From Leifsonia shinshuensis (GTDB lineage: Bacteria > Actinomycetota > Actinomycetes > Actinomycetales > Microbacteriaceae): 64,000 bases of DNA. The stretch is taken from assembly GCF_013410375.1 (NCBI RefSeq), contig NZ_JACCFL010000001.1:1798001-1862000 (forward strand). Direction: 5' to 3'. Positions within the stretch are counted from its first letter, which is position 1. Each line of letters opens with the position of its first letter. The notes under the pieces were generated by a model. It was not told where the DNA came from. It ran no database searches and saw nothing but the letters and a program-made list of their open reading frames with translations. Shown here one piece after another: positions 14,344 to 23,956 of this stretch. The position numbers and the translations under genes are program-made.

Positions 14344-14910
14344 ATGGAATGGCTCATTCCGGTCATCATCGTCGTCGTGCTCGTCGCGATCATCGGAATC
14401 TACTTCTGGGCCACGTACAACTCCCTGGTCACCCTCAAGGTGCGGGTGGACGAGGCGTGGAGCGACATCACGGTCCAGCTGAAGCGCCGTGCCGACCTCA
14501 TCCCCAACCTGATCGAGACGGTCAAGGGCTACGCCGCGCACGAGCGCGGGGTCTTCGAGTCCGTGACCAAGGCGCGTGCCGAGACGCTGTCGGCGCAGAC
14601 GCCGGGTGAGGCGTCCGTGGCCGAGGGGCACATGCAGACCGCGCTGAAGAGCATCTTCGCCGTGGCGGAGGCCTACCCGCAGCTGCAGGCGAGCCAGAAC
14701 TTCCTGCGCCTGCAGGCCGACCTGGTCGACACCGAGGACAAGATCCAGGCCTCGCGCCGGTTCTACAACGGCGGGGTGCGCGAGTTCAACACCAAGATCA
14801 AGGTGTTCCCGAACAACCTGTTCGCGCGCCGCCTCGGCTTCTCCGAGCGCGAGTTCTTCGAGGTCGACAACCTGGCGGCGATCGCCGAGCCGCCGCGCGT
14901 CCAGTTCTAG
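14344..14910 (+). CDS. lemA: LemA family protein
   Basis: The protein has 188 residues. One N-terminal membrane helix (about 4-24) is followed by the helical LemA domain (VDEAWSDITVQLKRRADLIPNLIETVKGYAAHE, ASQNFLRLQADLVDTEDKIQASRRFYNGGVREFN, ending in FPNNLFARRLGF). The upstream TAGGAG supports ATG 14344. LemA proteins are membrane-anchored with a periplasm-facing helical domain of uncertain role and are often paired with M48 proteases, as here (7 bp apart). Confidence 0.9.
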   Translation: MEWLIPVIIVVVLVAIIGIYFWATYNSLVTLKVRVDEAWSDITVQLKRRADLIPNLIETVKGYAAHERGVFESVTKARAETLSAQTPGEASVAEGHMQTALKSIFAVAEAYPQLQASQNFLRLQADLVDTEDKIQASRRFYNGGVREFNTKIKVFPNNLFARRLGFSEREFFEVDNLAAIAEPPRVQF

Positions 14911-14917
14911 GGCGTCG

Positions 14918-15808
14918 ATGTACAGGGCTATCGCCAGGAACAAGCGCAACACCGTCTTCATCATCCTGCTGTTCCTGATCCTCATCGGTGCGCTCGGCTG
15001 GCTGTTCTCGGTCATCTACCACAGCTGGGCGATCCTGGCCTGGGTCGGGATCGGCGCGATCGTCTACGCCGTGTTCCAGTACTTCATGGCCTCCAGCCAG
15101 GCGCTCAGCATGTCGGGCGCGGTGCCGATCACGAAGGCGGACAACCCGCGGCTCTGGAACGTCGTCGAGAACCTGTCGATCACGACCGGCACACCCATGC
15201 CGGCGGTCTACATCATCGACGACCCGGCGCCGAACGCCTTCGCCACCGGCCGTGACCCGCAGCACGCGTCGGTCGCGGCGACCACCGGCCTGCTCGACAT
15301 CATGACCGACGCCGAGCTGGAGGGCGTGATGGCGCACGAGCTCGGGCACGTGCGCAACTACGACATCCGGCTGTCGATGATCGTCTTCGGCCTCACCGTC
15401 GCGATCGGCCTCATCGCGGACATCTTCCTGCGCATGGCGTTCTTCGGCGGCAACAACCGCAACAACAACAACGGCGGAGGCGGCAACCCGATCGTCCTGG
15501 TCTTCGGCCTGGTCGCCGCGATCATCGCGCCGCTGGTGGCGACGCTCGTCCAGCTCGCCGTCTCCCGGCAGCGCGAGTACCTCGCCGACGCGACGGGTGC
15601 GATGACCACCCGGCACCCCGACGCGCTGGCGAGCGCGCTCCTGAAGCTGCAGGACTACGGCCGGCCGATGCGCCGCCAGAACAGCAGCATGGCGCACCTG
15701 TGGATCGCCGAGCCGCTCAAGCCCAGCCTGATGAGCCGGCTGTTCTCGACGCACCCGCCCATCCCGGAGCGCGTCGACCGCCTCGAGAAGATGGGCTCCA
15801 CCTTCTAG
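14918..15808 (+). CDS. htpX: HtpX-like M48 family membrane metalloprotease
   Basis: The protein has 296 residues. There are two N-terminal membrane helices (about 11-56), the zinc motif HELGH (H140, E141, H144) and the third ligand in REYLADATGA (E219), plus two more hydrophobic segments. An Asn/Gly-rich loop (about 177-189) lies between helices. It should cleave misfolded membrane proteins with its active site in the cytoplasm. It forms a pair with the LemA gene. Confidence 0.88.
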   Translation: MYRAIARNKRNTVFIILLFLILIGALGWLFSVIYHSWAILAWVGIGAIVYAVFQYFMASSQALSMSGAVPITKADNPRLWNVVENLSITTGTPMPAVYIIDDPAPNAFATGRDPQHASVAATTGLLDIMTDAELEGVMAHELGHVRNYDIRLSMIVFGLTVAIGLIADIFLRMAFFGGNNRNNNNGGGGNPIVLVFGLVAAIIAPLVATLVQLAVSRQREYLADATGAMTTRHPDALASALLKLQDYGRPMRRQNSSMAHLWIAEPLKPSLMSRLFSTHPPIPERVDRLEKMGSTF

Positions 15809-15820
15809 CCGAGAGGGTCC

Positions 15821-15945
15821 TCGGCGATTCGTGCCGAATGTGCGCTCTGGCGGCGGCATTCGCGACATTCGTCACGAATGCGGTTTCGGCGATTCGTGCC
15901 GAATGTGCGCTCTGGCGCCGGCATTCGCGACATTCGTCACGAATG
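15821..15945. repeat. Family B palindromic repeat, two tandem 60-bp copies
   Basis: Copies 15821-15880 and 15886-15945 differ at one base and are separated by 5 bp. Within each, the outer parts ATTCGTGCCGAATGT and ACATTCGTCACGAAT are near-exact reverse complements, giving a long hairpin. The array fills the gap between convergent genes ending at 15808 and 15958. A third copy lies at 45265-45323. Confidence 0.8.
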
Positions 15946-15957
15946 TGCGCGGGCGGG

Positions 15958-16386
15958 CTACGCCTCGGCGGCCTCCAGTTCGGCGGTGCCGGTGTAGCGG
16001 TAGCGGACGCGGGTGCCGACGGCGGGCTCGTCGAGCGGGCGCCACTCAGTGCCGGCGTTGTTGGCGCCGTCGACCACGTCGATGTCGCGGATCAGGTCGG
16101 CGGGGGCGCCGTCGCGGTAGCCGGTGATGACCTCGGCGTAGACCGAGGAGTCGGGGTTCAGCAGGACCGCGATGTAGTGGCTGGACTCGCGGACATCGTC
16201 GGTGGTCACCCAGATCCGGTTGTCGAACTGCACGTGCGCGCGGCCGTCGGCTCCGCGTTTCACCCCCGTGACGATGCCGTCGAGCCAGCGTTCGCCGTCG
16301 CGGTAGGCGAAGAGCTCGCGCATGGGCTGTTCGTAGTCGGCCTCGTCGGCCCCGTCGGCGTCCAGGTACTCCAGCGGTGAACTCAT
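15958..16386 (-). CDS. Hypothetical protein
   Basis: The protein has 142 residues, acidic, soluble and beta-rich (ELFAYRDGERWLDGIVTGVKR, HVQFDNRIWVTTDDVRESSHYIAVLLNP). No signal peptide or membrane segment is seen. It may be a small beta-barrel domain, but I recognise no family. ATG 16386 is chosen; a GTG nine bases upstream is possible. It sits alone between repeat family B and the YcaQ-like gene. Confidence 0.6.
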   Translation of the reverse strand: MSSPLEYLDADGADEADYEQPMRELFAYRDGERWLDGIVTGVKRGADGRAHVQFDNRIWVTTDDVRESSHYIAVLLNPDSSVYAEVITGYRDGAPADLIRDIDVVDGANNAGTEWRPLDEPAVGTRVRYRYTGTAELEAAEA

Positions 16387-16432
16387 GCCCCGCACCTTAC
16401 CCCCGCACCCGGCGTCGCCGCGAGAGACGAAC

Positions 16433-17665
16433 TCAGCCGGCCGTGGGCGCCGCCACGGCGAGTTCGGCGGCGAGCATCGGCGCGAGGTCGCCGCGCGCGC
16501 CCTCCGCGACCTCCACGCCGCCGAGACCCTGCCAGGCCGACGTCTCGCCGAGCAGCGGGACCAGGCGTTCGGCGACCCGGCCGCCGTCGCCGTCCTCGGT
16601 CCAGGCGGACTGCACGCGCAGCACCCCGTTCTGGCGGTCGCTCTTGAGGTCGATCCGCCCGACGAGCTCGTCGTCCAGCAGGATCGGCAGCGAGTAGTAG
16701 CCGTAGACCCGCTGCGGGGCGGGTGTGTAGATCTCGATGCGGTAGTGGAAGCCGAACATCCGCAGCGCCCGGTCGCGGAACCAGACGACGGGGTCGAACG
16801 GCGACAGCAGCGCGGCGGCCTCGATGCTGCGCGGCCTGCGCGCGTCGCGGTGCAGCCACGCCTTCACCGGCCGGTCGCCGGCGCCGGTCCAGCCCTTCAC
16901 CTCGACCGGGACGACCTCGCCCGCCTCGGCCAGCTCCTCCATCGCCACAGCCACCGCGGGGCCCTTCAGCCGGTAGTAGTCGGCGAAGTCCCGGAGCGTC
17001 CCGATGCCGTGGGCGGCCACCGAGCGGCGCATCAGCTCCCGGATGGCGTCCGCGTCGTCCACCGTACGGTCGAGCACGCTGGCGGGCAGGACGTCCTCCA
17101 CCAGCCCGTAGCGGCGCTGGAAGCGCGTGCGGCCCGCGATGGCGACCTCCCCGAACAGGAACATCCGCTCCAGCGCGCGCTTCACCTCCGACCAGCCCCA
17201 CCAGGGCCCGGAGCGCCGGTTGGCGTCGTGCTCGATCTCGCTCGCGGCCAGCGGGCCCTTGGCGGCGAGTTCGCTGCGCAGCCAGGACAGTGTGGTCTCG
17301 TGGGCGGCGAACCAGGCGTTGCCGGTGGCGTAGCGCTCCCGGTACCGGCGCATCCGCCAGCCGAACAGCGACCAGTCCTCTTTGCGGATGAACGCGGCCT
17401 CGTGCGCCCAGTACTCGGTGTGCGGACCGCGCGCGTCGAACGTCAGCCGGTCGAGCAGCGCACGGTCGTAGGCTCCCAGGCGCGCGAAGGCGGGGAGGTA
17501 GTGGCTGCGCTCGAACACGTTGACCGAGTCGATCTGGAGCAGGTTGATCCGGTCGACGAGCGCGTTCAGCTGCCGCGTGCCGACGACCGCCGGGCGCGGG
17601 CGCCCGAAGCCCTGGGCGGCGAGCGCGATGCGGCGCGCGAGGGCGGGGGAGAGCTGTTCGACCAC
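16433..17665 (-). CDS. YcaQ/AlkX-type winged-helix DNA glycosylase
   Basis: The protein has 410 residues of the HTH_42 (YcaQ) family: tandem winged helices forming a DNA-binding cradle. The QxD motif Q44-I-D46 in NLLQIDSVNVFERSHYLPAF is the catalytic motif described for E. coli YcaQ, which unhooks DNA interstrand crosslinks and removes N-alkyl purines. Family hallmarks such as EYWAHEAAFI and SPFDPVVWFRDRA are present. GTG start. It stands alone, divergent from the ABC importer operon. Confidence 0.85.
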   Translation of the reverse strand: MVEQLSPALARRIALAAQGFGRPRPAVVGTRQLNALVDRINLLQIDSVNVFERSHYLPAFARLGAYDRALLDRLTFDARGPHTEYWAHEAAFIRKEDWSLFGWRMRRYRERYATGNAWFAAHETTLSWLRSELAAKGPLAASEIEHDANRRSGPWWGWSEVKRALERMFLFGEVAIAGRTRFQRRYGLVEDVLPASVLDRTVDDADAIRELMRRSVAAHGIGTLRDFADYYRLKGPAVAVAMEELAEAGEVVPVEVKGWTGAGDRPVKAWLHRDARRPRSIEAAALLSPFDPVVWFRDRALRMFGFHYRIEIYTPAPQRVYGYYSLPILLDDELVGRIDLKSDRQNGVLRVQSAWTEDGDGGRVAERLVPLLGETSAWQGLGGVEVAEGARGDLAPMLAAELAVAAPTAG

Positions 17666-17807
17666 GGATCGACCTTAGCGGCAAGGTCCGACACCGCTCG
17701 TTCACCGGATGGTCACCTCCCGCTGGGCCACGCGTATCCCGGCCTCCCTAGCGTGGCGACGAGCCGGGTCGCACCGCCCGGACGACAACCCGCACTGGAG
17801 GAAATCC

Positions 17808-18947
17808 GTGATCAACACGCGCGCCCGCATCGCCGGACTCGCCGCCGCGGCCACCGTCGTGGCCCTCTCGCTCGCCGCCTGCTCCGGCGGCGCCGACGCC
17901 GGCAGCACCCCCGCGAGCACCTCTGCCGCTACCGCGACCGATGTCGCCTCCGCCGGCGGCATGGATGCTCTCGTCGCCGCGGCGAAGAAGGAGGGCAGCC
18001 TCAACATCATCGCGACGCCCGGCGACTGGGCGAACTACCAGGAGATCTTCGACGGCTTCACCAAGAAGTACGGCATCACGATCAACCCGAGCCAGGACAG
18101 CGCGTCCAGCCAGGAGGAGATCGACGCGGCCAAGAAGCTGAAGGGCCAGGACACCGCTCCCGACACCTTCGACATCGGCTCGTCGGTGGCGCTGGCGAAC
18201 ACGCAGTACTTCGCCCCGTACAAGCCGACTGGCTTCAACGACATCCCGGCCGCGCAGAAGGAGAAGGATGGCCTCTGGAAGGTCGGCTACTACGGCGTCA
18301 TGTCCGTCGGCTACGACGCGAACAAGATCAAGACCGCGCCGAAGGCGTTCTCCGACCTGCTGAAGCCCGAGTTCAAGGGCGCCGTCGCGCTCAACGGCAA
18401 CCCGACCCAGGCCGCTGCGGCCGCCGGCGCGGTCGCCTACGCCGACCTGCAGAACGGCGGTACGCTGGACGACCTGACCCCGGGCATCGACTGGTTCACT
18501 AAGCTGAAGGCGGCCGGCAACTGGAACGCCGCCGACGGCAAGCCGAACACCATCGCCTCCGGCGAGACCCCGGTCCTGCTGGACTGGTCGTTCAACCAGA
18601 AGGGCTACGCCACCTCCGACACCATCAAGTCGGGCGGCGTGAACTGGAAGTACGTCGTCCTCCCGGGCACCGCGTACGTCGGCTACTACAACCAGGCCAT
18701 CAACAAGGACGCCCCGCACCCCGCGGCCGCCCGCCTCTGGGAGGAGTACCTCTACAGCGACGCCGCCCAGAACGCGTGGCTGAAGGGCGGCGCCTACCCG
18801 GCGCGCGTCGACGCGATGGAGAAGGCCGGCACGCTCGACACCAAGGAGTTCCCGGGCAAGCTCGAGAAGGTGGCCGTCATGACGGACAAGCAGGCCACGG
18901 ACGCGGGAACGCTCCTCAACTCCAAGTGGGCCAACGCGGTCGGCTGA
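17808..18947 (+). CDS. ABC importer substrate-binding lipoprotein
   Basis: The protein has 379 residues. A lipoprotein signal (LSLAACSGG, Cys about 25) is followed by a Ser/Thr/Ala linker and a type II binding-protein fold of the PotD/Fe(III)/phosphonate group (GSLNIIATPGDWANYQEIFDGFTKKYGI). It captures substrate outside the membrane and delivers it to the two permeases encoded next. GTG 17808 has GGAGG 8 nt upstream. Its TGA overlaps the next ATG. The substrate is not evident. Confidence 0.85.
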   Translation: MINTRARIAGLAAAATVVALSLAACSGGADAGSTPASTSAATATDVASAGGMDALVAAAKKEGSLNIIATPGDWANYQEIFDGFTKKYGITINPSQDSASSQEEIDAAKKLKGQDTAPDTFDIGSSVALANTQYFAPYKPTGFNDIPAAQKEKDGLWKVGYYGVMSVGYDANKIKTAPKAFSDLLKPEFKGAVALNGNPTQAAAAAGAVAYADLQNGGTLDDLTPGIDWFTKLKAAGNWNAADGKPNTIASGETPVLLDWSFNQKGYATSDTIKSGGVNWKYVVLPGTAYVGYYNQAINKDAPHPAAARLWEEYLYSDAAQNAWLKGGAYPARVDAMEKAGTLDTKEFPGKLEKVAVMTDKQATDAGTLLNSKWANAVG

Positions 18948-19909
18948 TGACCGATACCGTCGCCGCTCCAGCGGCCGACGCTGCCGCCGGGATCGCCTCG
19001 AGCGACTCCCGGCGGCAGCCGTCGTCGGCGGCCGGGCGGCCCTCCCGTCGCCGGCGCCGGCGCCGCGGCTTCGCCGCCGCCCTCGGCCTCACCCCGTTCG
19101 CCCTCTACGTCGTCGTCTTCCTGGCCGTCCCCACGCTCATCGCGGTGGGCAGCGGCTTCGTGGACGGCGAGGGCCGGTTCACCTGGTCCAACCTCACCGG
19201 GCTCGCCGAGCCCGCCATCGCCGGCGCCTTCTTCGGCGCGTTCTGGCTCTCGGCGGTCACCGCCATCGTCGGCGCCATCGCCGGGGCCGCGCTCTGCTTC
19301 GCCATGGTCGGCTGGCGGTCGGGCGGCGCAGGCCGTTCGCTCGTGGACTCCGCCAGCAGCGTCCTCGCCCAGTTCGGCGGCGTCATGCTCGCCTTCGCCT
19401 TCATCGCGACCATCGGCGCACAGGGCCTGGTGACCGTGCTGCTGCGCAACACCTTCCACGTGAACATCTACGCGAACGGCGTCTGGCTCTACACGGTGCC
19501 CGGGCTGATCCTGCCCTACCTCTACTTCCAGATCCCGCTCATGGTCATCACCTTCCTGCCTGCGCTGGAGGGCCTGCGCCCGCAGTGGCTGGAGGCGACC
19601 GCCACGCTCGGCGGCACGCGCTGGACGTACTGGACGCGGGTCGGCGGCCCCATCCTGCTGCCGTCGTTCCTCGGCAGCCTGCTACTGCTGTTCGCCAACG
19701 CGTTCTCGTCGTACGCGACCGCGGCCGCGCTGGTCGGGCAGGCGAACAACATCGTCTCGCTGCAGATCCGGCAGGCCCTCATCTCCGAGACGGTGCTCGG
19801 CCGGGCGAACCTGGCCGGCTCGATGGCGCTCGGGATGCTCGTGGTCATGATCGTCGTCATGCTCGCCTACTCGGCGCTCGTGCGCCGGACCGCGCGGTGG
19901 CAGCGGTGA
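18947..19909 (+). CDS. ABC importer permease 1
   Basis: The protein has 320 residues. A long basic cytoplasmic leader (residues 1-42, ending RRRRRRRG) precedes six membrane helices of the BPD_transp_1 type. The EAA-like loop (LEATATLGGTRWTYWTRVGGPIL) contacts the ATPase. The start overlaps the binding-protein stop and the end overlaps permease 2 (GTGA), so the operon is translated as a coupled unit. Confidence 0.85.
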   Translation: MTDTVAAPAADAAAGIASSDSRRQPSSAAGRPSRRRRRRRGFAAALGLTPFALYVVVFLAVPTLIAVGSGFVDGEGRFTWSNLTGLAEPAIAGAFFGAFWLSAVTAIVGAIAGAALCFAMVGWRSGGAGRSLVDSASSVLAQFGGVMLAFAFIATIGAQGLVTVLLRNTFHVNIYANGVWLYTVPGLILPYLYFQIPLMVITFLPALEGLRPQWLEATATLGGTRWTYWTRVGGPILLPSFLGSLLLLFANAFSSYATAAALVGQANNIVSLQIRQALISETVLGRANLAGSMALGMLVVMIVVMLAYSALVRRTARWQR

Positions 19910-20732
19910 GCCGGCGCGCGCAGCCGCTGCGGCTCGGGCCCGGCCCCGTCGTCCGCACGGTGATCTGGGTGGTCCTCGGCGCGTTCTTCGTCATCCCGCT
20001 GCTCTCGATGCTCGAGTTCACGCTGCGGACCGCGAAACCCGGCGTCTACAGCTTCGACCGCTGGGCGGCCGTCTTCGGCGGCGGGACGACCCGCTACGAC
20101 CGCGTCTACCAGGGCCTCGGCAACTCGCTCGTGCTCGCCGCGGTGACGGTGGCCATCGTGCTGCTGGTGCTGCTGCCGACCATGGTGCTGGTGGAGCTGC
20201 GGTTCGCCCGGCTGCGCCGCCTGCTGGAGGCCGTCTGCCTGCTGCCGATCATGATCCCGGCGATCGTGATGGTGGTCGGGCTGGCGCCGACGTACGCCGT
20301 CGTGACCTCGATCTTCGGCTCCGGCTCGTGGACGCTCGCGTTCGCCTACGGGATCACCGTGCTCCCGTACGCCTACCGCGCCATCCAGAGCAACGTCGCC
20401 GCCGTCGACCTGGTGACGCTGAGCGAGGCCGCCCGGTCGCTCGGCGCGGGCTGGGGCACCGTGTTCTGGCGCGTGCTGACGCCGAACCTGCGGCGCGGGA
20501 TCCTCGCCGCCGCCGCGCTCTCCATCGCGGTGGTGCTGGGCGAGTTCACGATCGCCTCCCTGCTCAGCCGGGTGAACCTGCAGACCTCGCTGCTGCTGGT
20601 GTCGCAGTCCGATCCGTTCGTCGCGGTCATCTTCGCCCTGCTGGCGCTGGTGTTCGCGTTCGTCCTCCTCGTCGTCGTCGACCGCGTCGTCGGCGCCCGC
20701 CGCCGTGTGCGGCGTCCTGTGAAAGGCACTCC

Positions 20733-20736
<4 letters not shown>
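19906..20736 (+). CDS. ABC importer permease 2
   Basis: The protein has 276 residues and six membrane helices. Its EAA loop is LSEAARSLGAGWGTVFWRVLTPNLRRGI. It pairs with permease 1 to form the transport channel of a spermidine/putrescine or ferric-type importer. The GTG start at 19906 overlaps the TGA of permease 1, and its own stop overlaps the ATPase start (ATGA at 20733-20736). Confidence 0.85.
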
Positions 20737-21794
<1,058 letters not shown>

Positions 21795-21820
21795 CGGCCA
21801 TGCGCACTGCAACCTCAGAA

Positions 21821-21839
21821 CAGAAATTGGAGATTTCTG
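21821..21839. other. Small AT-rich inverted repeat
   Basis: CAGAAAT-N5-ATTTCTG lies in the 68-bp gap before the LAATG-anchored protein gene. It is AT-rich compared with its surroundings. It could be an operator or a weak terminator for the ABC operon; there is no T run. Confidence 0.35.
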
Positions 21840-21862
21840 GCTGAGTCCATAGAAATCAGCGC

Positions 21863-23254
21863 ATGACAGTCAGCACCAAAACCGGAGGTCGGGGCCTGCG
21901 CGCTCTCGTCCTCTCCGCCGTGGGCGCGCTCACGGGCGTCGTCCTCGCCGCAGGCGGGATCGCGGCGTCGAGCGACACCGCCCAGGCCTCGCACTACCGA
22001 GCCGACCAGATCGAGTGGCGCGTCACGACGGGGAACACGGTGATGTTCCATCTGGGCCTCTCGACGAGCGCGAGCTACTTCAACTATCCGGCCCCCGGGT
22101 CGACGATCTCCGCCGGAGCCCTCGACTACGGCGACGGAGCACGTGAGGCACGTGTCCCATTCACCGTGGGCACGGTGGACCCGGTCAACAATGTGCTGAC
22201 GGCGGAAGCCGTGCTGACGCACTCGTTCGCGTCCGAAGGCCCGTTCACCGTGACGTTCTCCGACTGCTGCCGGCTTTTGTCGCCCACGCACATCAACAAC
22301 TCCGGCGGTGACAGCATCCTCACGACGACGGTCGATCTCGCGAAGGCGCAGGCCAGTCCGAGCAGCGCGATCTCGCCGATCGTCGACTGCCCGATCGAGG
22401 CGGTCTGCGCGTTCCGCATCCCCGCCATCGGCGGGACAGCCGGATCGGAGCTCCGTTATCGGCTGGCGACGACGGCGGAGTCGGGCATCGTCTCGCAGCC
22501 GGGTCCTCCCTACGCGTCCACGGCGGCGGAGATCGACCCCGTCACCGGGGTCTACACGTGGGACACCGCGAGAGCGCGCGTGAATGCCACCGGGTTCTCG
22601 TTCTACTCGACGCAGGTCGTCATCGAAGAGTATGTGGACGGGGCGCTCGTGGCCTCCCTGCCCATCGACTTCTTCATCCGGCTCTCCGGCGAGGTGAGCA
22701 ACGCGGCGCCGGTCTTCGAGGCCCCCACACCCGCGGACGGCGCGGAGATCACAGTCTCTCTCGGGTTCCCCGTCTCGTTCAGCATCCAGGCGTCCGACCC
22801 GGATCCCGGCGACATCGTGACCCCCGGCATCCTCCAGCTGCCGGCGGGCGCGGTGTTCGACCCCGTGCCCGGCAACCCGGCGACCGCCTCGTTCGACTGG
22901 ACTCCCACCGCACTCGGCGACTACATCCTGGTTCTCACCGCACAGGATCAGCAGGGGCTGCAGGCCGTCCAGCGCTCGATCGTCGTGCACGTCGTGCCGA
23001 TGGCGGACGAGGAGCTCGAACCCGAGGAGGAGGCGGACGACATCGTCACTCTCGCCCCCGAGCCGAGCGGATCGGCCGGGGACCCGCAGCCGGCCGGGGA
23101 CCCGCAGCCGGCCGGGACGGAGACGGCCGGTGGGCTCGCCGCGACCGGCTCGGACAGCGCCTGGGTCGGTGCGCTCGCCGGCTCGGCGGTGTTCCTCGCT
23201 GTCGCGGGCGCGGCCATCGTCGTGATCCTCCGGCGTCGGCCGATGAGCCGCTGA
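21863..23254 (+). CDS. Secreted surface protein with LAATG sorting signal
   Basis: The protein has 463 residues. A signal peptide (about 11-42, TAQA-S) is followed by beta-rich domains (ASHYRADQIEWRVTTGNTVMFHLGL and a cadherin/Ig-like PVFEAPTPADGAEITVSLG segment, about 290-380). An acidic linker with two GDPQPA repeats precedes the sorting signal LAATG, a hydrophobic helix and a basic RRRPMSR tail. LAXTG is the class E sortase motif of actinobacteria. No sortase gene is in the window. The function may be adhesive or structural. Confidence 0.75.
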   Translation: MTVSTKTGGRGLRALVLSAVGALTGVVLAAGGIAASSDTAQASHYRADQIEWRVTTGNTVMFHLGLSTSASYFNYPAPGSTISAGALDYGDGAREARVPFTVGTVDPVNNVLTAEAVLTHSFASEGPFTVTFSDCCRLLSPTHINNSGGDSILTTTVDLAKAQASPSSAISPIVDCPIEAVCAFRIPAIGGTAGSELRYRLATTAESGIVSQPGPPYASTAAEIDPVTGVYTWDTARARVNATGFSFYSTQVVIEEYVDGALVASLPIDFFIRLSGEVSNAAPVFEAPTPADGAEITVSLGFPVSFSIQASDPDPGDIVTPGILQLPAGAVFDPVPGNPATASFDWTPTALGDYILVLTAQDQQGLQAVQRSIVVHVVPMADEELEPEEEADDIVTLAPEPSGSAGDPQPAGDPQPAGTETAGGLAATGSDSAWVGALAGSAVFLAVAGAAIVVILRRRPMSR

Positions 23255-23343
23255 CCGAGCGCGGGAGGGCACGGGCGTAGCAGCCCTCCGAATCCGTGCG
23301 GGCACGGTCGCGCACCCGGGACGGCGTCAGTAGAGTAATCCTC

Positions 23344-23931
23344 ATGTCTGGCATCGTCCCGGGGGCGGACGCCGAGTACTCGGACGCCATCGACCCCTCA
23401 ACATTCGTGAAGACCCTCTCGCCGAGCGAACTGCTCACTCGGATCCGACCGGGCGACATCCTGCACTGGCCGCCCTTCTTCTTCCCCATCGACACCATCA
23501 GCCCGACGCACACGGTCGGCAAGGGCCGCACCAACCTGACCCTGATCGCGTCGGACATCCTGCAGACCGACACCACCGGGACGCCCTACGCGTCGTTCAG
23601 CTTCCGTCCGGTCCCGTCCGGCGGCCCCGGCGTCTCCGTCCACTTCGATCCGGGCGCGTACGGCGCGACCACGGTCGCGAGCTACGTCGTCGAGTTCCTC
23701 ATCGCCACGAGCGGCCCGGTGTCGCTCACGGTGGGCGGCTACGCGGGCGCGGGGACGGTCTCCGGCGCCGGCGCCCGGACTGTGAACGGCAACGTCTCGG
23801 TCTCGGTCGGCCTGCAGAACGTCCCGCCCAACCAGGTGACCTACGCCTCGATCCAGCAGACGTCGGCCGGTCCGGGGTGGCAGTGGTTCTCGACCTCCAT
23901 CGAGTACCCGCCGCTCGTGTTCGAGCCCTGA
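23344..23931 (+). CDS. Hypothetical protein
   Basis: The protein has 195 residues. A helical N-terminus (FVKTLSPSELLTRIRPGDILHWPP) precedes a beta-rich, Gly/Thr/Val-rich C-terminal half that ends GWQWFSTSIEYPPLVFEP. No signal peptide is seen. ATG 23344 is chosen because a TAGAGT -10 (23331-23336) lies 7 nt upstream, typical of the leaderless genes here. I recognise no family. It is separated from the LAATG protein by 89 bp and is probably an independent unit. Confidence 0.6.
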   Translation: MSGIVPGADAEYSDAIDPSTFVKTLSPSELLTRIRPGDILHWPPFFFPIDTISPTHTVGKGRTNLTLIASDILQTDTTGTPYASFSFRPVPSGGPGVSVHFDPGAYGATTVASYVVEFLIATSGPVSLTVGGYAGAGTVSGAGARTVNGNVSVSVGLQNVPPNQVTYASIQQTSAGPGWQWFSTSIEYPPLVFEP

Positions 23932-23956
23932 GCGGGTCGTCTGCGTCCAGGTACAG

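Noticed and set aside
15821..15945. Family B repeats as ordinary terminators only
   Set aside because: The near-identical tandem units and a distant third copy point to a dispersed repeat family; a terminator role is possible but does not explain the sequence identity.
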